A DNA stretch of 64,000 bases from Notospermus geniculatus (Eukaryota > Nemertea > Pilidiophora > Heteronemertea > Lineidae), in assembly GCA_002633025.1 (NCBI GenBank), contig NMRB01000023.1:309452-373451 (forward strand). Direction: 5' to 3'. The position numbers and the translations under genes were made by a program. Of this stretch, positions 53,449-64,000 are shown piece after piece (the first letter of the stretch is position 1; the number at the start of each line of letters is the position of its first letter). Under the pieces are notes generated by a model, which was not told the DNA's origin, did no database searches, and saw nothing but the letters and a program-made list of their open reading frames with translations.

Positions 53449-56400
53449 TGTCATCCCCCCTTCAATGTATCGAACAGTCCTCTCAAAACCCAGACTGCGG
53501 TATATCATCAGTTTCCTCCCATGTAGGATCACATATCTTGAGAACACGGTTTGGTTGTAACAACCTAATTAATACGGGCATAACCGGACAATTTGCGAGC
53601 TTGTCTTCACAACCGCCACCCGTCAACTTCCGCCAATAACTCAACTGGTCTCCGATAATCATAATTAACATGGTCCTCCCCCTTCATTAGTCGAGTGGGT
53701 CCAGTTAGCGGTAATCACGCTACACGATTCAGCAACAATACCATCGTTTATCTGTTTTCACTCTAATTGCTACAAGAGTTGCATAAAACGGATGAACGTG
53801 TAGTCTCACTCCTGTCTCAGGTTTTCAGCTCCTCGTGTCTTGAGTCCGATCCCATCTCGATGACAAAGGAGGGAAATTAATTACAAGACTGCAGATCTTG
53901 TGCTGGGCCGAGATTCGACAGCTAATGGCTGCCTGTGGATACAGAGCTTCTATTTTGGCCCTAACGCGCACGGCATACACCGGAAGTCGTGCACCACCAT
54001 GGAAGTTTTGCAACATTGCTTATCAAACAAAGGAGAAGTCACGTGATTACCACGCAAATGAAGTCTCACGTGGTTACCTAATTAAAGAGGAGATCACGTG
54101 TTGAAACCCGTAAACGGTTCAGGTCGGCATCATTATTGCTATTACCAAAATAAGTGGTAGATTAACATGTAAGAATAAGAAAATAATTACTCACGCACTC
54201 GATAATAGGACCATTCGCCTAATCAATCCTGTCGATTCATAAGAACACGACAGCCATTGTCAGGAGATGCCCTGATTATAAATCGTAACAACTGATTGCC
54301 CACTTTTGACATTGTCAAGTAATGTCGTATAATGTTATTTTATTGGAGTGTGTGTGCTTGCTAAGTACTTGCCCTCCAGAAAAATGGCCTTGTCGCTTTC
54401 ATTGGTATATTACCGCCCTCCCTCAATCAGGAGAGGGGCAGTTTGTTTCCTTTCACATCCCCAAATATAGTACAAGTCACGCTTTCACTTGACCATTTTG
54501 GTTCCCGAAGCCACCGCTAGGGCCAGAAGGTTACTTGACTTGTTTATCTGACTGATGTCCTCCAATACCATTCCTTCATCACCATGTTTGGCAATCGACG
54601 CACTCCTACAACCAAAAGCGAATATTTAGCGAAATAACTGCAGCTGTACCATGAGGTAAATGCTCATTACTGAGTCAACGAACATCCATTTATGGATGAG
54701 AGGAAATTGAACAGTTCCCAAAAGGCCACAACTCCAACAACAATATGAATAGGAAAGCAATTGGTTTGCAATTCAGTCTAACGATTTCGTCTGAGTTTCT
54801 GAGTGTTTATGGTATGGCTTGACGGGCAAGCATAAATGACTTTAGAGTAAAGCAATCACGGCCAAGAACACTAATTCCTCCTTTATTTGCGTGCTCATAG
54901 GATAATTACGCACCAGTGCAGGCAATGATGAAATAGTGTCAGGTATTCTCGTTCTTACTGATTGGATGGGTGCCCGGCAATAGTGGAAATGGTCATGCAA
55001 TGTTTACAAATTAATGTCAGTTGAGTGGTTTCAGAGAAAACGATGGCTGATGGTCGTTCACAAATTGACCTCAAGATGATAACCATTTGTCTGTATGAAG
55101 GCTTCATTAAAAGTTGCAGTTATCAGAAAAGGGGAAGAGGAAAACAGTGTGAATGGCATTCTGCAAACCAGTTTGCCTCAATCATCCAATGAATGCATTC
55201 AAGTATGCACATAGCAACAACAACAGCGCCGCCTGGTGTCCATTTAACGTCATTATCGTAAACATTCCTACTCAAATCCCACTAAAATTTTAGATGTTGG
55301 GGAAAAGGAAAAAACCAAATCGATCAACCAAATAATCCTTAAAGGTCAGGCAGCGGCCGATTAAAATATCGAAAATCAGTCTGAGAGTTCACAATCCTCA
55401 TCGTTCTAAGAACGCAACGAAATTAAGATTCGTCATTTGCTACTTTCGTTTCCTGCAATTTTCCACCTGAGATATTCCTAATTATCTAATTAAACTTGAT
55501 TTCATGCAATTTTGTTAATGCCCTGTTAGAAATCAGTCAAAGTTCAGAAAATATGCTGAAAGGAAACTCAGCCTCCAGCTCTCAGCAGCAATCCGCGATC
55601 GCCGTGTTTTTCACGTTTCGCATGATGTTAATCTCGATTCGTAATGAATGTTGATAAATCGAATTTACTGCAACCAGCATTGAAAATCAGGGGACGGTTA
55701 ATTACTGTACTTTCTGATTGTCTCCGGTAAACTAACCTAATTGGTGTTTTCCATCATTTGCCTGCCCTCCCGCTGCGATGAGACGATATAAAGTCATTAC
55801 CAAGATTGGCTCTTTATGGCTGCGGAGTCGCTTTACTTTGGACATAAAGGTCGCCTGCAGACCTGAGGCAGGGCTGGGCCTCGGCGCGGCGGGTTTCCAG
55901 CCTGAAGCACATGGTTCTAGAGTTTACGGAAGTCCCGTAGCAGGTCCTGCAGGAAGCTGTGAGGATAAGCGGAATGTGAGACAATGTCAATTGAAGCCTT
56001 CGGAACAGGCAGAAAATTTCACCTCAAGGGTGGTTGAGAAATGATTGTTTAGCCCGTCGCCGGGTCCTGGTCAACAGAACTATTTTATCGATGTTTTCCA
56101 TCGTTGACGTAATTGGCCGAAGTAGAAAGGATTCTGAAATAACCACGTTCGACAACGTGGCCAAGAAATGCTCTACTTGGAGTACGAGTCCTCGTTTGGC
56201 CTGCGATTCAGGTCATCCCACTTGGCTCTATTACATGTACCTACCTTAGAAAAGAAACGACGCGGGATGTCATAAGAACTCTATTTTGAGAGGATGACGG
56301 TTTATTGCATCCATGTATAGGCCTACGTGTGCAGGACTGATTGCGTAATTTCCAGTGCGACGCCCTCTGGTGGCGATATGGATAACCATTAACTGTGGCA

Positions 56401-58482
56401 GGAGTCGCACTGGCTGGCGCTCTTATCTCAATAACTGGATTTTCGACAAGTGTCGACTTAGGTAGACTATCATTACGGTAAAAACTGTATTTATCCTATT
56501 GAATCAGAGAGTTGAACTCCCTGATTAGTCACTAAGATGGTCCAATTTCGACTGGACACCCATTAGAGTTCCTTTCATTGCACTGGAATCTGGAGACAGT
56601 TTTGAAAAGCGTCCGACTTCGTGGCTCTTTTCCAAACCATTAACGTTACACTTGACCAAATAGACAAGCGAAATGTTAACAAATGGCACTGCTCACTTTA
56701 AGATTGGTGAGATTATGAATGATACTGCCCGAGGGCCCAGGTCGGACAGGAGACATGATGTCGCGGTGAGTTTTTGAGATATCCCGCCCGCGTAATACCA
56801 ACAACCATGGCTCTGCTATTAGCTAGTGGCCGATGGCGCTTCGGGATAGCCAAACTTTACTCACGCATTTACACCAATACAAAGACTTTATCAAAGAACT
56901 CATTCCCGTTGAGCTGTTGTCATATAAGTACAGAGCATATAATTCGCATATTATGACGCTGCTAAGGGTGTTTAAGAGCGCATCCGCCCAAATTATACAC
57001 CCCCGGGTCCGCCCATGCGCCATCTTGTTTGAAACCATTGGTCCTGGCGAGGATGGTTCAACTCGTCTTGTGTCCCTCTCGCCCGACTAACCACACTGAT
57101 ATATTTATGTTGATGGCTTGGACTTCACCCCATGTAACCCGATATCTTGCCGGGCGAATCAGTCGGGCCGTTCCTTTCTCATGCCATGAAGACATTGTCC
57201 TTATCCTCTCCAAGTCCCCATCTGCATCTGATTGCAGACGCACCAACGAACCAAAAGTTGAGCGGGAAAACTTCTTTCCAAGATAGGAAAAAGGAGAGAT
57301 GGGCTTAAGGCGTCATATACATGTACATGTACTCTCAAAGTGTGACTACTGTGAGCTCTGCTTCTTACCCCTTATAAATGAAGAAGCCAGAAGGGATGTG
57401 TGCATGATATCACAGTGGAACGGTAAAGAATAAGGTCTATTGCTTTGAACCCGCGGAAGAGGCAGCACCAGGCAGTATCAATGAAATTATCAAATGGTTC
57501 AGCCCAATTTATATCCATTTTGAACATCATCCCAATTAGTATGAAGAACTTACACATTCAAGACTGAGGTAAAAGTCTTTCTTGCCTCCATGGAATGGAC
57601 ACGATAAGATCAGTTCGCCCATGTCTCTCCAAACGCATGCAAAGAAAAGCTTTTCTGAGCGCAACAAGAGGACGCACCGAACCCACTATACATCTGCCGC
57701 GGCTTAGACCTTTTTCAAAGTGTTTAAATTACGATTAGATTAGGGCAAAGATAACCATCGGGCCCTACTGGTGAAGCTTTTTATAAGCAAAGTAGAAAGC
57801 GTTCAAACTGTCTTAGAAAACTGTTAAAATATCTCCAACACAAAACCGAACACGATGAGGCAAACAAAAACCCGGTATAGCATGGTGTTTGTGACCGAGT
57901 TGGACACGGTGGCGGCCGAAGATAAGATCACGATTTTGTCCCAAGCTCGTCGTCCTGGTTCGCTCGAGAGATAAGATCACCAACGGACAATCACAACGAT
58001 TATCTATTTTAGAAATATTGCAATTGCAATTTCACGGGGAATAATTGCCCTGTCAAATCTCACAAAGCAATATGGCGCCTATTAGAGTGTTATTGGTGGA
58101 TAATGAGGTACTTCAATGATGTAGCATTCATCATTCTCCACTCTCGGAGCCACCGCAGGTTCGCGTCGCCGACGAATGAATGGAAGAAATGAACTATGTA
58201 GCAATTGACTGGAATCTTATTGACTGGTGTCCCCACACAAGTCACCCCAGTTTGTCAAATCAAAGGGGAACTTGTCGGACGAGGCTTGATACAAATCGCC
58301 CGTTTGTGTCCAATTCAGGAACTGTTTGTCACAAGATTGTTGGATGAGAGGGAGTAAAATATGGCCGACGCTGACAAAAGTGAGGTATTTGGCGGTATCG
58401 GTCAGGAAAGTTGGTTTCATTGGGAACGCAGCACTCAGATTGGATCCGTTTAGCACTCTGATCACGGCGTTCCCGATTCAAG
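53449..58482. other. Non-coding, no gene assigned
   Basis: No exon is recognised. Notable are three evenly spaced CACGTG boxes (54040-54100). A GC-rich 88-codon frame at 55778-56044 shows no known domain. Confidence 0.45.
54040..54100. promoter_or_regulatory. Three phased CACGTG E-boxes
   Basis: CACGTG occurs at 54040-54045, 54067-54072 and 54095-54100, each preceded by a (G/C)T or AT context, with spacings of 27 and 28 bp, plus a TAATTA core between the second and third. It could be a bHLH (USF/MYC/clock type) response cluster or the relic of a 27-bp tandem repeat. Function is unproven. Confidence 0.35.
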
Positions 58483-58547
58483 TACGATATTAGTTATTTG
58501 CACCAATCACAAGCGCATCTTGTGATTGGTGCAAAACTGATATCGTA
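58483..58547. repeat. 65-nt hairpin (pre-miRNA-like or short MITE)
   Basis: The arms TACGATATTAGTTATTTGCA.. and ..TGCAAAACTGATATCGTA pair through CACCAATCACAAG/CTTGTGATTGGTG with a two-base bulge around a CGCAT loop. Size and shape resemble a microRNA precursor, but the arms are almost too perfect. A short foldback MITE is at least as likely. Confidence 0.6.
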
Positions 58548-61500
58548 GTTTGCTGCTCGCTATGGACGACCTGTGACAGTTTGATCCGTTGACATGACTG
58601 AACGCTTACGAGTGAAATTAGAAACGCAAAAGAGCTGGCGATGCAATATGAATAATCTTGTGTACAGTTATGCTTTATCGACATCCCCTGGGCCCCAACT
58701 CAGCACAAGCGTCAAACAGCAATCATTTCTTTGAAATAGTCTTCGCATCTGTAGTGCTTTTTTCCACTTTTCATTTAATCAATCTCACACCTTTACGAAA
58801 GAAGCTTCGGCTACATCTCGTCGTTCCTAATCCCGCGAGACGAGATTTGAATTGTAAACAAATTCACAAGGATATTTTGACACATATTTAACTTCCAACA
58901 CCTGAGAATGTTTTCAAAAATTGCCATCAGTAGCGCCGGCAGCAAGATGACGAAACATCGCCTAGTTTTCAAGTAATTACCTCGTCCCCCTGAGGCACTG
59001 TCGTTTAAGAATAGAATATTGGGCGAATTATGAGCGGCTAATTGCTACAAACGACGGATGTGGGACCAGGCCTTGTTCATGGCAAAATAATGATGTTATT
59101 CTTTTTTTATAGTTTTTATATCCCGCAGAATTTCAACCTAAAGATTGAACGTGTACATGTACATGTATTTTCTTATTCTTACATACGGAGTGATCCAGCT
59201 TGGGTGTTCCCCATTCGTTGTCCTACCGGTTGCGTTACCCTCTTCATAACGTTGTTACCAGAGAGGCTATACCATCTATTTTTGATTACACGTACCTCAG
59301 ATTTGTGATCGGCCTTCTCGTGGAATAGCTGCTTTTTGCAAAGAATAAATTCTTCTCATCACCATTCGAGAATTATTTCTTGCTGGAATTTGTAAAATCC
59401 GCAGTTTTCATAGGCAATGAGAAGAAACTGCCAATCATATTTTTTAGTCATCTTCTAAAAATTCACTTTAGTTTCAAATGCAAGACGCTGTTAAAACGAT
59501 TCTCTTATTCGATATTACCAGTGTTCTTTCCAACGACACCCAGCATCCATTTGGTCGCCGCTTCAAATTCCTAAACTAAGCGATGAATATGTTGATATAT
59601 CAGACTAACTTGAGAAAAAAAAATAAATGACGACGCTGAGCTCCATTACAGCTGAATTTGCAATTTAAAGTGAAATGGTGATTTCTTGCATTCTAGAATG
59701 CCGAGAGGCCAACCGGCAGGCAATCTGTCTAAATGCCACGGAAGAAAATTTAAATGGTACTTCGGAGTAATTTGTACACCCTAATTAGTCATTTCCTCTC
59801 ATCCCGTGCCTGAGCGAGCTTGTACCATCTCCAGGTAATTAAACGCTTACGTCGGGAACAACACGTATTCTAGTTGAATTACCATTAAAAGAAAATAAAA
59901 GATGTTCGCTTCGTAACGATCGTTTTTATGGTAAGTGAATGAATCACTTTCTCAATCCATAATACATGTCTTGCTGTTGATGCACGAACAGTCAAACATC
60001 ATCGAGGAGCACGTCAGCAAAGAGGATTAATTTCTTCCCATATGAATCTTCAATCTGCAGACAAAAACTTGGCCGCGAACAGACAATGTGATCGTGTTTT
60101 TCGTGCAGAGTAATTTCCTTGAATGGAGAGGGCGAGAATTAGATTGAAGCAATTTGCTCTTGCGATGAAGTTTAGCGGCGACGCCTCGTGGAATGCGAAG
60201 GAACCAATGCTGATGGCGATGCGGAGCGTTGTTGAACTGAAAAGTAGTTCGTGGACGATTTCACCGATCGTGCATTCTCATGGATGAGAAGCACCAGTTC
60301 AGAACCTGGCGCAGTTCAGAACCAAGGGGGGCACACGGGGGCGCTGCCCCCTTTTGGCCAAAAAATCTGTAAAATCGACCGTGAAATTATGGAATTTGGT
60401 CCTCGACCAAATCATTGAAATTCTCCGCAGATTTCAATGTTCCCAGCACAGTGCGCTCCCTCTTTTCCCAAATCCTTACCAAGCTTCCACACTTCATCGA
60501 AATCCGAACTGTTTGGTGAAAAAGTGCCTTTAGCAGACATATTATCCTGTCTCTACCAATCATATTCAATCTTCCATTGGCGTCACATCGGATCTTTACC
60601 AATCGCAGCGAGCCGTTGTAGTAACACGTCATCCTTTTCCACCAATCGCAGAGAGCCGTTGTAGTAATTACATGTCATCCTTTTCCACCAAACAGAAGTG
60701 AGGTAATTACGAAAGCTAAATTGTGATTAGCAATGACGGCGAAGTGGTGAAACGGCGGGATCATCGAATCCTCAAATGGCAGTAGGACTATCGGTGTCTT
60801 CCTTACGTTTCCTTTTGACGTCATGTACGTATGTAACGTTTCATTTGTACGTCATCACGGCTGTGGCCAGGTGGTGATTTAGAGCAACAATTTATAGAAT
60901 TCTTGCGCAACCCTTGCAAATCGCCTTCATCAGTTGAACACAGCCTTGGCAAACAACAATCGCAGCCACTGTGTGGCGAAACAAAATGGCTGCCAATCCG
61001 AGCAAATCGATGTCAATGCTAATTAATTTCAGCTATTAGTAATGATTGCTAACTTGCCTTGAGCTCAGGCTGCGTGTGCGCTAGTAAAGGTAGGATTCTC
61101 TCAGTCTTCATGTTTCATATCGCCTGAAGATGGTCATTAGGACTAGATAGCTTAGTCATCAATCATCATGAAATTGGAGGCATCCTCTTTAAATAAATTG
61201 CCGATAAAGCAGGTAAATACGGACCTTTTTCTTGGTGTAGATTTCTAAGACAATTTCTTCATGGCAATATTTTATTGTAGGAATACTTCAAAGGATGTCT
61301 TGTAAGCTTTTGTTAGTAGCTATGTAAAGTTTTTCTTGTCGTTTCACTTTGGTGAGGATTAAACGACTAAACGCCAAAGGCACCTACTTAAAGAGTATGG
61401 CAGCGCGGTACGGTACTTAAGAAAGTGGAACGTACAAAAACACCAATCTGGAAATTTTATGTACATACATGGCTATATGTTCTCCAAAATACGGGAGAAA

Positions 61501-61674
61501 CGAAGTTTCTTGACCGGAAATAGAGGTCTAGCTGGAATACTTTGAGCGTGTCTAATACCCTCAGCCTCGATTTCGTAGTTCCCAACCAATGAGATTTGTT
61601 AGCTCCTGTCATGTGATCTTGTGCGGACGCAGCATTCTTGACACTAGAGGGCGTTCCAAATAACACCCTCTAGT
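58548..61674. other. Non-coding, with a two-copy tandem repeat
   Basis: At 60599-60688 a unit of 43-47 bp (CCAATCGCAG.GAGCCGTTGTA ... CATCCTTTTCCA) occurs twice. At about 60299-60350, CAGTTCAGAACC is repeated beside a G/C-rich hairpin (GGGGGCGCTGCCCCC). No gene was seen. Confidence 0.45.
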
Positions 61675-61812
61675 ATCGATCAGCCACCGCCATGTTGAAA
61701 AGAAGTGCAGCGCAATAATATGTGTAAGGATTCCTTACCATTGTGAAGCGGTCCCTAATGGTAACTCCATTAGGAGGAGTGATGCGGTCAAACATGGCGG
61801 TGACTGATCGAT
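61675..61812. mobile_element. 138-bp inverted-repeat element
   Basis: ATCGATCAGCCACCGCCATG at the left end is matched by the complement of the right end (ATCGATCAGTCACCGCCATG). The interior holds a smaller palindrome, GTAAGGATTCCTTAC. Immediately to the left is another hairpin, ACTAGAGGG...CCCTCTAGT (about 61642-61673). It is probably a MITE of unknown superfamily; no ORF. Confidence 0.65.
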
Positions 61813-63093
61813 GACAGTGTCTATTTGTGTAACGTAGTGGAGAAAATGGGCACTGTTGTACAGTTTGCGGACGCAGGTCATGGCTCCTGCTGAGTGTGAC
61901 AAGTACGTTGCAGACGTCACTTCCTCTCTTGTTTTCCTGTTAATTCCTAACCGATCGGTGGCTTCATGTCATTTCTTCTGTCAGCCCCAAGTGGCTAGGC
62001 ACTTCAACTTGGTCATTTGTTGTGTGCGTTGTCTCATTTTCCCCGTGTTGTCCCTAATTAAGTTGTTTGACCCTCTCTCCGACAAATGATCGCAATGAAA
62101 TGACTATTCGGCAATTATCACCCCGAAGTAAGGCATAAATTTGTTTAAACAAAGCAGGCTGTGCCCAGGGTGTTCGTAACTCTCGCATGAGACCGATCTA
62201 TTCATCAAGCCTTCTTACAGATTTATGTTCCTCACTCTCCTAATAGCTTTAATATTCCCCCAGTGGTTTGGTTTGCACACGGGTTGAGAGCCGCTTTCTG
62301 CTCGGTTCCATAGATCAGCATTACTAGAACAGTTTACGAGGCTCTAGAGGACCAATTGAAGCGATGAGCGGTACTAGTTTGAAAACAGACACCTCCGCTA
62401 ATATAAGACCGGCACGCGAGCATCCTTAGGCTATTAGCTAACGTTGTATCGCCTTTATATGGAGTGGTAGCGATCATTTATGAACGCTTAATGACGCCCC
62501 TTGTCCGCTAGATAGATATGACTGGCGTGATAGAGCTATAACATTCTCCTTTAATGTCCACAGATGTAACATGGACAATGACAACCACACTGTACCGAGG
62601 GGTACAGGCTCAGGTGTGAAAGGTCAAGGTCATTCTTTACCTTGTTTAAAGTTACATGGGCAGATTAGACTCCGAAGAAATCTATCAATCTGTTTCTTGC
62701 GTGAGACTTAAGTATAGTTTGTCACATCGGTTCTAATCATTCCCAGTGGTCCCCAGGCCGTTGTTATCAATACATTTCTCAAGGAAGTGTGAGGACGTTT
62801 AGGTTTACAGGTGACAGAGAATGTCTTGAGCAAGTTGCAGCAGCACTGACGTCGCTATGCTTGGCCACGCACGACATCCTTCATGCAATAATGGTTTTTC
62901 TTCGAAGGACAACCGATGTTTCGTAACGGTGTAACATTTACGGTCGTTCCTCCTGCCAGTTTCCCCTACGATCGAAGGGCGAAGTGACCGTAAGCTTTGA
63001 TATTAAGATGCAGAGTCACTTTGCATCATACGGTGGTTAAAAACTTGCTTCCTTGAGAATCGACAGCTATGAAGAGAGGCAATAATTGTCCTA
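61813..63093. other. Non-coding, no gene seen
   Basis: No recognisable gene, RNA or repeat. Confidence 0.45.
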
Positions 63094-63531
63094 TCATCGA
63101 GCAGTTGACTCCGATCTCTTCTCCCGTCGAAGTAACCTGACAGGTCGCCCTGGGTGAGCCCTCGGGCCTCTCATGCTTACTGAATCGTCGGCATCTGACA
63201 ACCTTTTGCTTTCCAATTTACCGGCCCGCTGCTGTTGGATGGCACATTTGTCAAGTAATATATGCAGCGTGAACATGTTGAAGGAAAATGATGGGAACGG
63301 AACACCAGTTTGACCCAACAAGGCTCGGAGAAAGATGTAAAGATGCATCAAGATCTCAGTGCNAAATGCTTGTTTAAAGTCCACGAAGCATGCATACATT
63401 TTTTTGTTCTTTTTAAAGTATTTTTCTGTTAGTGTTTTGAGAACAAACATATGATCAGAGGTACGAGCATTTTTTGTAAACCCAATCTGTGAGGGGGAAA
63501 TTATATTATTTTCTGAGAGAAAGTTATCCAA
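63094..63531 (-). pseudogene. Non-LTR retrotransposon reverse transcriptase fragment
   Basis: The minus-strand frame contains SPSQIGFTKNARTSDHMFVL, then LTEKYFKKNKKMYACFVDFK and QAF, the N-terminal fingers part of a LINE reverse transcriptase (pattern QxGF...T.DH.F.L ... CFVDFKKAF). Upstream, the same frame continues open into NDRLDNFLSENN, so the listed start is only the first methionine. Right after QAF is a single N (63363), beyond which no RT similarity follows, so the YADD catalytic region is missing here. Clade (CR1/L2/RTE and so on) is not resolved. It is a dead fragment. Confidence 0.75.
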
Positions 63532-63540
63532 TCTATCATT

Positions 63541-63580
63541 TAGAAAAATATTGAGAAAAATATTGAGAAAAATATTACGA
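63541..63580. repeat. Short AT tandem repeat
   Basis: Three copies of a 12-bp GAGAAAAATATT-type unit just upstream of (on the minus strand) the LINE fragment. They keep its reading frame open. Confidence 0.8.
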
Positions 63581-64000
63581 TGTCGTTAACATCGACAGAG
63601 GTTGAGGACGGAACCCATTGGCATATTGGTACCCCGTTCACTTCCAGAAGATTCCACTAAGGTCTCTGTTGGTGAGAATGACCCAGCCCTTCAGCCACCC
63701 CAACCATTCCATCGTTCCTCCTTTTAACCAAGGATTGACTGATGCGCATTGGTTGTTGCAATCTCCGGTAAAGAGAAACAAGAGCTAAATTAAAAGCAAT
63801 CAAACCCCAACCAAATGGTATCATTTCGCTATCCCCCACGCTCACAAATTAATGGAAACTATAAGATAAATCTTTCCGTCAACAATACAACTCGTCCAAG
63901 TAAATACTTAGGCGATTAGAAGCTCAGCCTTTCGGAAGAGAACCCATTGATGTTACCCATTATTGCTTGCAACGGCAATCTAACGGACATAGAATCGCTT
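63581..64000. other. Non-coding edge, no gene seen
   Basis: No recognisable feature to the end of the window. The LINE could extend here in diverged form, but I cannot follow it. Confidence 0.4.

Overview
This window looks like a piece of a draft animal nuclear genome. The base composition is AT-leaning, one gene carries a 10 kb spliceosomal intron (GT..AG), small transposon-derived elements and minisatellites are abundant, and there are assembly gaps (one run of 211 N and three single N). The one gene I can name is an HMX/NKX5-family homeobox gene. Its protein, together with frequent short palindromes such as ACATGTACATGT and TAGGCCTA, suggests a marine invertebrate, probably a deuterostome (echinoderm or hemichordate). 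The species call is inference.

Layout. 1-7.7 kb is non-coding 5' flank with one 52-bp minisatellite. 7.74-8.31 kb is the likely promoter and 5' leader of Hmx, with three CCAAT boxes, a GC-box-like site and a minimal ATG-TAA. Exon 1 (8310-8631) encodes the N-terminus with a Groucho-type eh1 motif. The intron (8632-18708) holds a short repeat, a 241-bp TTAA-flanked inverted-repeat element, a 70-bp minisatellite and the N gap. Exon 2 (18709-19373) encodes the homeodomain and the HMX-specific block after it. The 3' region (19374 to about 20.2 kb) carries a 123-bp hairpin element and candidate poly(A) signals.

From about 20.2 kb to the end I find no host coding exon. This 44 kb is a gene desert with many small repeats: a 42-bp minisatellite (27.6 kb); a nearly perfect 194-bp palindrome (30.0 kb); two minisatellites, each interrupted by a different insertion (32.0 and 33.2 kb); a PIF/Harbinger element with a broken transposase remnant (33.8-34.55 kb); a roughly 0.9-kb head-to-tail duplication joined by a single N (37.1-38.9 kb), probably an assembly artefact; TIR elements at 40.4, 46.5-47.2, 48.55, 52.8, 53.2 and 61.7 kb; a 65-nt hairpin at 58.5 kb; and a LINE reverse-transcriptase fragment at 63.4 kb that ends at another single N.

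How it works together: the only clear host function is one transcription factor. Flanking deserts and long introns are common around developmental homeobox genes, so the non-repeat, TAAT-rich stretches could hold its enhancers, but the sequence alone does not prove this. The most noteworthy structures are a group of short hairpin elements sharing the end motif TAGGGAG (one sits in the presumed Hmx 3' UTR), the long palindrome, and the junctions marked by a single N.
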